Assembly (NCBI GenBank): GCA_001986395.2 | Contig: MQVO02000012.1 | Location: forward strand, 620,001 to 684,000 | Source of the DNA: Irpex lacteus | Lineage: Eukaryota; Basidiomycota; Agaricomycetes; Polyporales; Irpicaceae | Direction of reading: 5' to 3' | Length of the DNA: 64,000 nt | Shown here: in pieces, positions 1-11,838 of the stretch | Layout of the letters: each line of letters opens with the position of its first letter | Position numbering within the stretch: the first letter of the stretch is position 1 | Program-made: the position numbers and the translations under genes | Notes under the pieces: generated by a model | What the model saw: the letters and a program-made list of their open reading frames with translations, nothing else | Databases searched by the model: none | Told to the model about the DNA's origin: nothing

Positions 1-217
1 AATCGTGAATTGGCCAACACCGAGCTGAAATGAATGCTTCAGATATCTGGCCAGAAAGCAAGATGCGAAGTTCGAGTCGTGTCGATATGCAGTAGTAAGA
101 ATTGAGATCGCGAGCTGGATAAAAAATAAGTAGTGGCACGAGGCCGAGTCCCGGCCGCCGATGGGCGCCATCAGATTGATGCTGATAAATCAAATTTCTT
201 GAATAGGCAATGCATCT

Positions 218-704
218 TAGTGTTGCTCATGGCGCAGCCCAGCTCAGCACGGTTCAGCTTTGATGGCTTTTGATGAGAAGTGATGGACCGAGCCACGCCG
301 AGCCGCGAAGTTACGGCTCGGTTCAAACGGCTACGGCTCAGCCGATTATGAGCCATCAATACGGGCGCCTCGTCCTCATGTTCTGTGGACCGATACTAAC
401 CTTGCCTCTCTGGCTACCTACACTTCACAATTCTGCGGAATTAACCTCAAAAATGTGTCTGTGAGTATTTTAGACTCACTTTAATTGCATTCTGAATGAT
501 TTTATTTAAATATGTAAAGGACCGGTATATTCGTCCATTGCCAGGATGGGTCACCGGCTTGAGCCGTCCCAGCCGGTTTATGAGCCGTGAGCCGTGGCAA
601 GCTGAACCGGCAAGAGCCGATGACTTATAGCTCGGCTTAGCTCGGCTCCAAAACGGTTCAGCTACACGGCTCGTGGCTAAGGAGCTGAACCGTGAGCAAC
701 ACTA
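218..704. mobile_element. Nonautonomous hAT-type MITE, 487 bp
   Basis: The element begins TAGTGTTGCTCA (218-229) and ends with the exact reverse complement TGAGCAACACTA (693-704). It is flanked by a perfect 8-base direct duplication, ATGCATCT, at 210-217 and 705-712. An 8-base target duplication with TAGTG-type ends is the signature of hAT transposons. The interior, mainly 230-350 and 540-690, is packed with degenerate GAGCCG / CGGCTC units in both orientations, resembling the subterminal transposase-binding repeats of hAT elements. No transposase reading frame is present, so it must have moved in trans. The perfect duplication and ends suggest a fairly recent insertion. Confidence 0.85.
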
Positions 705-712
705 ATGCATCT

Positions 713-1366
713 CTACGATACGCCGCCGCTGAGTTTCTCCAGTGTAACACCAAATGTTGAGCCAACCGGCCTTACGTTCCGCTTCGTTGCCACATGTTAC
801 CTAGAATTAAGCCACTCTGCAATACAGGATCAGACACTAAAAGCATCCATCAATACGTGCGGCCGCCACCTGCGGCACTACTTATCAAAAAACAAGACAT
901 CGCACGTACCTGTTGTCGTGCGATACTACGACACAACACTACTACTACTGTAAATATATACATGTACAGCGCATCAATATTGCAGAGCTCTTGCAGATCC
1001 AAATTCAACGTTTGAGCCAACGACGATCTAAGTATATAACGGGTGAGTCCGCATTCTAATGCAGATCTACATACATATGCTACACATTGAGAGACTAAAG
1101 ATATAACAATACACAGAGAGCATAAACCAGCTATGCGATAAAGTTCCACAGAAAACGTCAGCTTGTGGGTGCGAGTAGCACCACACTGGGCCCCATTTTG
1201 TATATCGATCATGACATGTAGTACTGAAGGGGAGATCGGGGATCGTCCATACAATCAAAGGTTAGAGAGAGTGGAACTCGGAGGAGGCCAGGGGATAGGA
1301 GAATTTAAATAAAGAAGAAAAGTGTCTGTTGTTGCTGCTTCGCAGCACTGGCCGGATCAAAGTTTG
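713..1366. other. Intergenic, no gene seen
   Basis: This stretch lies between the hAT-type element and the 3' end of the zinc-finger gene. Short open frames exist on both strands, but none has a recognisable motif or a convincing exon chain. The part next to 1366 is presumably the 3' UTR of the zinc-finger gene. Confidence 0.5.
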
Positions 1367-2307
1367 CTATCCCGACTGCATTCCCACATCGGAGGGATCG
1401 CTCATCGTATCCGAGCCCTCGTGTACAGTCTTGACATGCTTCTTCAGAATATCTTGGCGCGTATACCATTTTTCGCATAACTCGCAGCGCCACTGCCGAG
1501 GTCCATGCACAGATGTTATGTGCCTATTCAACTCGTGCAGACGCTTGAATGGAGTTTTACCACACTCCTCGCAACAGAGAGGATGGGAGGGTCGTTTGCC
1601 GTTTTCAATGCTCTGCGTAGCGACTCCGGGATTCATCTGCATGGGAGTGTGTTGGCTTTGGTGCAATGTGACATCGGGTATGGGAGTAATCGGGATGTGT
1701 GATGTATAGACTCTGCCATCAAGACTCCTTGCACCATCTCTCGAGCTCGGAGGGGCAGGAGTTGTGGAAGCAGTCTGAGACATAAAACGTGTCATAAGGA
1801 TCCCCGGATGATGCGATGTTCCAACGTCAACGGGATAACAAGCCACATTCGTGTTGAATGGGTTAGCTATGTGGTACAAGAAAGAATCTCATCAGCGGTG
1901 ACGATTTATTTGGATGTAGCGCTCGACATACGGGTCACTTGCGTCGTTGAGGAGTAGCCAAAAGTTTGTCCAGGAAGATGGTAGAATGATCCAGAGTCGA
2001 TACTGGGAGAGGGTTGCGTGTAGGCCTGGTCAGGTATACGGATCATACGCGATCCATGGGCACCGATTGGTCTCGTATGATAAATGGGAGGGGATAAGGG
2101 ATACGACGGCGTCTGTGTGTTGCTCATAGGCTGGTAAATAACCGCAGAGATGTGCTGAGGGGGATAGGACGTGGTGGACTCTGCCACATGGACGAATGTC
2201 GCTTGTTGAGGAGGTGGAAGGGGCTGATTACGCCTTATCCTGGTCTGAGGGGGACTGGATAAAGGATAGTATGAGGTATCCCTGCGGTGTTCGTGATTTT
2301 GACTCAT
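1367..2307 (-). CDS. C2H2 zinc-finger protein (putative transcription factor)
   Basis: Two exons, 2307-1932 and 1866-1367, join across a 65-base intron with a GTATGT donor and a CATAG acceptor to give 291 residues. The N-terminal three quarters is rich in Pro, Ser, Thr and Gln with no visible fold, as in many fungal activators. Two adjacent C2H2 fingers lie near the C-terminus at about residues 224-246 (C-x2-C-x13-H-x4-H) and 253-274 (C-x2-C-x12-H-x4-H), followed by a short acidic tail. Two fingers at the C-terminus suggest a sequence-specific nuclear DNA-binding protein. The target is unknown. The start is the first ATG of the open frame, and an upstream exon cannot be excluded. Confidence 0.8.
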
Positions 2308-2812
2308 GGAGATGAGATGACGATAATCTCACAGAGTACGGGCCTCTTTTAAATATGAGTCGAGCTAAACGTTTTATCTGGCATCCTCGATTTGATGTAC
2401 GCCGTCACCAGTGAAAGGTAAAGACTAGTATGAGCCAGCAGAAGGGAAATTGCATAGGATTCCCCAGCACATCGCCGCCAAACAAACTGAAGAGATAGGA
2501 TTTTTGACGCACCAAGGAACAATCTGATGCATAGTAAGAGAAGTGATCACGACGCGTGTGATGTCAAGCACGATTATACAGCCGTCGTGCCGAGATTAAT
2601 GAGCAGAATGAGCTACGTTACACAACCCTTTAACGCAGTCGAGGTGGACCAGTACGCACGTATACCTGTAAATGAATACATGGATTAGTATCGAGTACGA
2701 TCAGAGTGAGTATAGTGTATACCCGTTGATGAATTCGCCAGCTTGACAGCAGCCACTTACTACTGGGCGTGCAATAGCCTTTATGAAACGTATGAACGTT
2801 ATCAGAGACTCC

Positions 2813-2918
2813 TTTTCCCCAGGGCACTGCATTTCTAAGTCCAATGCAATGATCATAGGGACAGACTTGTTTTCCCCATAGTACTGCACTCAGAGGTCCA
2901 ATACAGTGTTCAGAGGGA
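2813..2918. repeat. Degenerate tandem duplication, period about 57 bp
   Basis: Both units start with TTTTCCCCA (2813 and 2870) and share ACTGCA, GTCCAAT and a closing AGGGA. The units 2813-2861 and 2870-2918 are roughly 70% identical by eye. The function is unknown and it lies in non-coding DNA. Confidence 0.6.
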
Positions 2919-5100
2919 TCCTGAATACGGGGACGCGTAATAGAACCTGAATTATGAAGGCAAGGGCGATGTAAGCGTCCTCGGAATTCCAACCGTGTAC
3001 ATGGAAAGGCTACCTTCGGAAATCGAGTACGAGTACCGCATGGACTCGAAAAACGCGGCTTGCAAGGCCGGAGCACGGGTGAGGGAGGCGGTGGTCAACG
3101 TAGCGAGCAATAATCAAGGCGAGCCTGCGAGAGGCAGTTGACAGCCCTTAGATAATATGAACGCAGAGAGCGAACCGCCTTCCGATTGCACGGCAGGTGC
3201 CGGATAGCGGTTTAGACCTATGAGCGCAAAGTATCAGCATCAGCGAGAGGAGGGTTGTGTACGATGAGTTGAGGGGTCTTACGGATTTTGTCCATAGCAG
3301 CAACCAGTGGGGAGCAGTAGTGTGTGAGAGGCCAAGGGGAGGCCAAGTGGGGAATATGTACCAATGGCCCGGTAGATATGTAGCGGGTATTTATGGCCCT
3401 GTACAGAATTTGATTAGCTCTCAGACCCTGTGCCTCAGGACCCTGTACGATAATTGATGAGCTCCCTGGTATGTACAGCCAGTGCACCTCCGTACGTCCT
3501 CATTCAGTATACATCTTCGCTGGTAAAATAGCGTTCAATGCAACCTCGATGGTTACGGCTTGCTATAAACAGCAGGTCAACGCGCACATTTTGACCAACA
3601 GATCCACGTTTTTCGAGAGGCTGAAACTCAAAATAACGCCATCTCTGGTACATAGACATGCGGAACGGGCGTACTTGGAACCAACGCCACTATACGTGAT
3701 AATCGAGTAAATACAAATTGTGTGTCTTCATCCACGGCCAAGTGCCATACAATGCTTCAGAATGGCCGTGCAGATTAGTCAAGGTGTGTTCGATAATCTT
3801 CGAGAATCTAAGACTTACTTTCATACACGTTATAACTTATGAGACGCAGGACGACGTTAACGGCTTCGGTCATTCGAGTCAAAAATCCACGCGCGAATGA
3901 TTGCACGATCAACTCCTGTGTTTATACGGAGGGTAACAACTACCGGATGAAGGAGACGGCAAAATATCGCCATCAGCGATGCGCGGTATAGTTCGGAAAA
4001 GAACTGTCGCATTTAGGAGAAAACAGACCATCATCAATAATTGCCAAGTATGTGACCAAAGCTTGGACGACACACCATGTTACGTTGGCCGGTGGCTCGA
4101 TGTGATTCGGCACAGTGATATAGTGCTCTCCATTGCGTAGACCACGCTTCGTATGTGTTGTAGGACTGAGCATAGGTATCATATTTATTCCATCTAGATC
4201 CCAGCGCCGAAAAAATGTGCAATACCGCTCAGGCGGCCGTGAGTAGTTTTCTTTTGCCCCTGGCTCTGACGAAAGAGCGGAGCGTATATGGCGGAGGCCA
4301 AACACAAGATGACGCTTGTGAAAGGGGTTGTGCAGGGTCAAGGTATTTTCGGGCATGCAAACATTACTATTGTTACAGTACACCTATGATTCTGAAGCTA
4401 TTTTAGACTAATTGGATAGCCCGCGGCGGAGCAAAAGGACTCACCGATACAGTTAATATCGAAGGTCATGGTGGCTGCGGCGAGCAAAGTGCTGGATTCT
4501 AACCTCGCGTCAGAACTGGACGTGCTGTGGGAGCACTTGTGCATTACGAATCGGTTCGTACTTACGGATGTCGACTGCGCCAGCAAGTTCGGCAATATTC
4601 TATACGCAGCATAGACCAAGAGGCAGGGGGTGACTTGCAAAACTGCGCAGAGCCGTAAGATACTATTTTTTATCATCTTGTATCCCGGGTAGACTAGTAC
4701 TGCGGTGTTTTAGTATAAGAGCTCTGAAGGATATTTACGTACAGAGTGCGCATATACATTCGAGTCGTGTAGGTGAGCTACTCCCATTGATTGTTTTTGG
4801 TGCAATCAATCAGAGTCGCGCACCAACCCGGCTCGTTGGATGACTATTTTCACCTTATAACTAGAACATACTGGACGACGGTGGTCTTCGTTGTCGTCGA
4901 GGGACATCGAGTTTAAGTAACCAGTGGTCCTCAGTCAGCCGCCAACATCACAACGCGCGTAGCTGACATAAGCGTAGTGGTCCGTGCGCAGTCGTCCAGC
5001 GGTATATAACCGACGACGTGCCCATTTTGAATCCTTACCACTCTGGCCTTTTGGCTTAGATCAAGTGTAGTATCTGTTCTTAATAGTTTAACCACTATTA

Positions 5101-5117
5101 TGAGGGCACCGCCCTCA
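5101..5117. repeat. Perfect short hairpin
   Basis: TGAGGGC (5101-5107) is followed by the 3-base loop ACC and then GCCCTCA (5111-5117). AT-rich flanks (ATTA / TTAT) extend the symmetry imperfectly. No nearby coding sequence explains it. Confidence 0.5.
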
Positions 5118-5538
5118 TTATTGGTTATCTAATTTTTGCCGCCCTTGCTCCTCGAGCTCTGCTTGCAACTCGGGGGCGCGATGACCTTGCCACTGCAGTA
5201 CCGGCTTGCGTCGTCGGGGGATCCCCCTCGGGGTTCTCTTTCTTTTTGTTGCATTGTTGGCGATCTCTTCAGTTGAGGAGACTTGCCCAGTCAGCAAATG
5301 GAATTGAGACCTTTTCAAAAAGTGGAAGCTCCCACGCTAAGTTCGAAAACTTTTCTGAATTATTTGGTCTACTAATTGCGGATGCTGTGTTACTACTGTA
5401 CTATCACGTCCATAGCTACTGTCGAATCAATTGTGTTTGCTAGCATTGTATGGATTGGTAACAGTGGAATAAATGGCTTGCATGAGTATACGTACGTACT
5501 AATAAACGATAATTACTATCTGTCTATTACCACCATCC

Positions 5539-6411
5539 ATGACACTGTATAAAGCTGGACCCTCGTCCTCTGCAGCCAGAACAGAGTTCGAAATCTTGCG
5601 AGAGTCACACAAGTCAGCCTACTGTTCCATCCTAGCGATACTAAGCCTGACTCACAGTTCTCAGATTTCTACGAGAGGACGGCGAGAAGGACGCGGAGCC
5701 ACATACCTGGGAAGACAAGCTAGCCCAGAAGTACTATGATAGTCTGTTCCGCGAGTACGCTGTATGCGACTTGAAGCACTATAAATCAGGGAACGTACGT
5801 GCACATATCTCTATATGCATTATGGCGATGAACTCACGGAGCTCCCACAGTTTGCGTTGCGCTGGAGGACGGAGTCAGAAGTTATCTCAGGCGCAGGCGA
5901 GACAACGTGCGGAAACACCCGATGTCCAATACACTCGCCTCGTAATCATGATCCAGAAGACGGGCCATTGCCTGGACTGAAGACGCTTGAGCTGCCGTTC
6001 GCATACGTAGAGAAAGGAGAGAACAAGATGGCTTTGGTGAAGGTCGTATTGTGCGACAAGTGCTGCAAGAAGTTGATGTGGAAGAGGAATAAGGAGAAGG
6101 AGAGACAGCGGGAGGCAGCTCAGGCGAGTGGCCAGCGGCCGTCGGCAGAGAAGGAGACGACGAAGGGTACACGGGTGGCTGAGAATGCGACGGACATGCG
6201 AGTCAAGCAGGAGGTGAGTACTCGATATCCGGTAATGGCGTCCGTGGAAGACCTGATCCTTTCACAGGACATGCCAGAACCAACTCTGTCCCCTCCTAGA
6301 CATCGACACCACCATGTAGGCGAACCATCGACGCGACACAGGTCGGACCGCTCAAGATCGCCACGACGAAGATCACACGATGAACGGAGTAGGCGACGCA
6401 AGTCTCCGTGA
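5539..6411 (+). CDS. FRA10AC1: FRA10AC1-family protein
   Basis: Four exons (5539-5612, 5665-5794, 5851-6213, 6268-6411) give 236 residues. The joined protein shows the conserved FRA10AC1 core: EFEILRESHKFLREDG, then KYYDSLFREYAVCDL, then ALRWRTESEVISG, a CxxxxC-type knuckle (CGNTRC), AYVEKGENKMALVKV and a second CDKC cysteine pair. Mammalian FRA10AC1 is a nuclear protein linked to the spliceosome, so a nuclear RNA-processing role is inferred. The C-terminus is an Arg/Ser-rich tail typical of splicing-associated proteins. The last intron (6214-6267, GTGAGT...TCACAG) is 54 bases with no stop, so retention would add 18 codons in frame. The N-terminus is shorter than in animals; the ATG at 5539 is the only good start seen. 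Confidence 0.85.
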
Positions 6412-7019
6412 CAAACCGCTGCACGCCGACTATATGCGCCTCATCCTTCCCCTGCACCCTTGTATAACTATTATCTGTTACCGTCGATCTCATTCTACAT
6501 ACCACACACACAATACCCGCATCATAATTTCTATCAATACGTGTTTTACTCTCAACATGACTCCGCTACGACGACCTCCTCTTTCTACGAATCTGCCATC
6601 TACGTGCATCGTATAGCTAGCTGACCTCTGTGCAATGGGTCATAACGATTTCGGCTTGTCAACCTCATACTTGGTACGTGGCTAATTTTGGTACCCGCTC
6701 ATGGTGGCTGACAGCCGTAATAGTAGCATACATAAGGCTCACTCGTCTCAAAGACGACGTGGGGCGTTCCTTCCCGCTCTATTGCGACTCCCCTCCGGGT
6801 CCTATGCAGGTGAGCACCCATCTCTTCCAAGGTGCAACTTGAGAATTTATTAGAGGCTGGTCACGAGCCTACTCTTGGGTACCATTTGAGCGACAATTCG
6901 CCCAGTACTCACAGCTGTTAATGATTGAAGGTGCGCATTTTGCTACATCAAAAACCGGTATTCCAATGACTCGAACCCATAAAAGCGAGGTACTAAACTC
7001 CACAACCCGCTAAACTGGC
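6412..7019. other. Intergenic, convergent 3' ends
   Basis: This stretch separates the FRA10AC1-like gene (plus) from the first xylanase gene (minus). It should contain both 3' UTRs. No further gene, repeat or RNA is recognisable. Confidence 0.5.
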
Positions 7020-8620
<1,601 letters not shown>

Positions 8621-9115
8621 AGTGGCGAAGTAACTGCAGTCGTTCCAGAGGAATTCGGACACGTAGTACGCCCTCTTATACTCGATGTCTCTCGCAACAA
8701 CTGCTAATTACATCGGGGATTTGTTGGTTATTACTGCAGGCACAGGATGAGTCCCATGATGAGCATGATCTGGTTTATGTCAATCTACATGTCGGCTACA
8801 GTGTGAACAGCCGTGTACGGTGCGGTCGTATCATCCACACGCCCGCTACATGAGTTGGAATATTCCGAGATACCAGTAGGCCACCGGATATCTCTATCGA
8901 CGATGATCCTTAAAGTTACTCGGAGCCGAGAGAAACCCACGGCAGGACGCACCTTCCCTGCATCTACTGATTATTCTTGTGCGTATTGGCAGTGCGTTGC
9001 CGCATGCGACTGAGACTCGTGGCACAGTAAACAGGATAATATTCGGAATGAAACGAAATACAATCACATGGCCAATATTATTTCACCGCAGGACTACTTC
9101 CTTGACACGAGACTG
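8621..9115. other. Intergenic, promoter of xylanase copy 1
   Basis: This contains the upstream region of xylanase copy 1, with a TATA-like box at 8675-8680, and the 3' flank of copy 2. No other gene is seen. Confidence 0.5.
8675..8680 (-). promoter_or_regulatory. TATA-like box of xylanase copy 1
   Basis: TATAAG on the minus strand lies 55-60 bases upstream of the ATG at 8620, a spacing also seen in front of the other two xylanase genes. Confidence 0.45.
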
Positions 9116-10472
9116 TCAATTACCGAAGCCAATGGCAATCCCATCGAATGCTGGCTTCTTCACGAAGTTCTGCATGTCATGCGTCAGCCGATGGTACTGT
9201 CATGATATTTGCCCGTTCTACGTACCTCATCCCATGGGCATGCAGCACCCTGGCCCGCGAATGTACCAGGAACCCACGAGAACTTGTCGGTCCAGTCCCA
9301 AATAGTGATACCGACACATCTCGATACTTGTTGGCATGCAGCGACAGTGCTCGTGTAGTCGGCTTTCTGTTGCGCGAGGAGCTGTGGGGTCGCTGGAAGT
9401 GTCATCCGAACGTCGAGCTCTGTAATAGCGACTTCTACTCCCAAGGCGGTGAATGCGTTCATGTTCTGCACCTGGCTCGCTGTGGAAGGTGTCTCGCCGA
9501 CAATGAAGTGGCTCTGCAGGCCTATACCGTCCAGCGGTGTGTTTGACTGCTTCAAAGTCCGGACAAGGTTCTGCATAGCAGTAGACTTCACTCCTGGGAA
9601 CTCGATGTTGAAGTCGTTGATGTAGAGTTTGGCAGCGGGATCGGCTTGACGAGCTGCGTTCAGAGCGATCGGCATATACGATGTACCCAATGTGTTGAAG
9701 AAGATATCGCTACGGAATGTACCGTCGTCATTGAAGGGCTCTGAGATTATTTAGATGAGTACGTTGGTACGAGACGTTATGAAGTAGGCACAAACCATTA
9801 ACAACATCCCACGCATCTGCCAAGATAAGAGTCAAATAAGCTTGCAATCACGGAAAGTTCAGTTACATTAACGTACATCTAGTACAGCAAAATAATTAGC
9901 AGATAGTCCGGATCATCCAATGCTAAACAGGGAGACTCACGTTCGTCCCTTGTATCGTGCAACCAGAGTACCGCAGTGATTTTGAATGATCGACGTAAGC
10001 TGTGCGGCTGTGAAATGGCCGTTGGACACCCAGCTAGGGAGCTGGTTATGCCAAACACAATTATGACCTTGAAATAGATGTCTGAGCATTATATGAAACC
10101 AAGTTAACCTCACATCATACCACGGAGGAGTTTTCCCGTCGACTGGGCTAAGTTTGCGATTTGGTCAGCGCCAGCAAAGGTGAACTGGCCTTGATTGGGC
10201 TCAGTAGCGTCCCACTTCATACTGTTAGTCGCCGTGGTCTGGCCGAACATAGTACTGTCGTCGAGCTGAGCAACATAGGCGGTGTTGGTAAGCTCAGGAT
10301 TGTCTGTCGCGGAGCCGAAGTAGAGTTTCCCTTTGGAAGTAGCGAGAGTGTGCAATTTGGCAGTGGATGTAGATTGAGGAGCTGAAGCTCTCTCGACGAG
10401 TGCCGGGCTACCCAGAACGAAGTTCGGGTATAGGAAGGCAAGGGCAGTCACGTAGATGGAGAGTTTGAACAT
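9116..10472 (-). CDS. Secreted endo-1,4-beta-xylanase, GH10 without CBM1 (copy 2)
   Basis: Six exons: 10472-10121, 10067-9941, 9878-9877, 9816-9796, 9740-9226 and 9169-9116, giving 356 residues. A signal peptide (about residues 1-21) leads through a short VERA-type sequence straight into the GH10 domain, with no CBM1 and almost no linker. The catalytic acid/base Glu168 (VVNEP) and nucleophile Glu275 (ITELD) are both present. From the GH10 domain onward the exon lengths (127, 2, 21, 515 and 54) match those of copies 1 and 3 exactly. The two CBM1-bounding introns are absent, so the module was lost (or never gained) as a unit. Without CBM1 the enzyme is expected to act on soluble or accessible xylan. 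Confidence 0.93.
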
Positions 10473-10516
10473 GTCAAAGTTTCTGGCGAGATGTTGAGGC
10501 CCAGGAGATTGTACGA

Positions 10517-10524
10517 GTTATATT
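10517..10524 (-). promoter_or_regulatory. TATA-like box of xylanase copy 2
   Basis: AATATAAC on the minus strand lies about 45-52 bases upstream of the ATG at 10472. Confidence 0.4.
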
Positions 10525-11004
10525 GCCCTGCTTATGTAGTCGACGACATAGCACCCGTATATGGAGCCGCCTCACTGGTATATGAAGAGGGCCTTGCGCC
10601 GCTTGAGAGCTTCGTTCGGGTTACTTAGCTCACCTGACACTGTCGACTGAGCTGACCACAGCCACCGCTTTCACCTTTCATCCCGCGGTCTGCAGACACG
10701 TATATGTGAGTAAAGTATCCCACAGAGGGTCATAGCTTTTGTATACCTAGAATAGATGTCGTTCAATGCCGAACATGAGGCCTGAGGGTCTGTCATGTCG
10801 GAATTTTGGCCGGTTGCGGCTTCTGAAGAGGGTTGTATTGGTTTTCCTGTGGCTGTATTGTGGGCCCTGAGCCCCCACTATTTGAAAACAATGTTAGTCA
10901 GTTCACTGGTAGCATCGACTGAACTACGATACAATGGGTACTCTAGCGGATTATATGAGGTGCTCACATGCGTTACGGTCGGGACTAGTTTAACAAGATG
11001 CTCC

Positions 11005-11417
11005 AACCACAAGACTGAAGTGGTTGCAGACTTCCCATGTATCTGTGACTTGTCGCGAGAACAGCAAGGCAATCCCGATTTCTGTGAAATTGGACACAGC
11101 ATTTGGGGCATACATGACAGCTGACGAGTAACCAGATCCATACCAGATCGGGATAACGGTCGCACCTGTCCCCACGACCACGAAGTCGCGTCACATATTC
11201 ACATGAGCTTCGCAGCAAAGTCAAGAGTGTGTGAGAGACTCACCGAACGGCTCGAATGCGGCTGAGCTGTACAGTTTGGAGATCACCCCTCTTGGTGCAA
11301 AAAATGTCCTTGTTGCGTTCGATTGAACTGAGTCCTCAGGGGGCGACGTTTTCAGGCATCTAGGTCGCGTCCTTGAGGCAAAAACGTAGTAATAGAACGG
11401 GACGGACTCGAGGGTCT
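11005..11417 (-). pseudogene. Possible unrecognised exons or gene relic
   Basis: A minus-strand frame reads to about 11244 (FFAPRGVISKLYSSAAFEPFG). After a plausible 78-base GTGAGT...GACAG intron it continues in phase (GATVIPIWYGSGYSSAV, then VSNFTEIGIALLF) to a stop near 11005. The amino-acid make-up looks protein-like, but there is no clear start, no domain that I recognise, and a stop just upstream of about 11417. It could be the tail of an unknown gene or a decayed copy. Confidence 0.25.
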
Positions 11418-11838
11418 ATGGCGGCCAACTCGGGTGGCTGGGCGGCGAGCTGAGGTGAAGGCACATGAACCCGGCCAAAATAGAAACAAATTTCTCAAAG
11501 GGCCGATGTTGCAACGTCATTATGACATGAACCAAGTTATGAAAGGGAGAGATTGAGCACTGCAAAAATCCACGTATAGCTTAAGCTTGATTGACCAATG
11601 AAGTCACTCACAGTCGATAGTGGAGGTGTGGGGTAACATACGGGGCCCCGACCCTCCGCGATGTAGTTTGCCCGAACGAATGCTTTCGGATCGTAAGGCA
11701 CGAGTGATCGTCACACTTCATGAATTCTATTGGAACCGATTGCATTTCCCAGACAGATGACAGTCAGCAAGCGCAGAATACAATATTACCCCGCATAATT
11801 TTAGCCACTACGTCTTCCCCGCACTCGTGAGGGAGGGT

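Larger units (their letters stand above)
2308..5538. other. Gene-poor region, 3.2 kb
   Basis: I see no supportable gene here. Open frames up to about 148 codons occur but lack motifs, consistent codon use or matching splice sites. The region holds a degenerate tandem repeat (2813-2918) and a short hairpin (5101-5117). A basic open frame on the minus strand at 5318-5118 (many Arg and Lys, a Glu-rich end) might be a transposon remnant, but this is a guess. Confidence 0.4.
10473..11838. other. Intergenic between xylanase copies 2 and 3
   Basis: This 1.4 kb holds the promoter of copy 2 and the 3' flank of copy 3. On the minus strand at about 11417-11005 there is a coding-like pair of segments, described separately. 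The rest shows nothing recognisable. Confidence 0.4.

Noticed and set aside
850..1254. 134-codon minus-strand open frame
   Set aside because: Low-complexity and cysteine-rich with no motif, in AT-rich DNA beside a mobile element.
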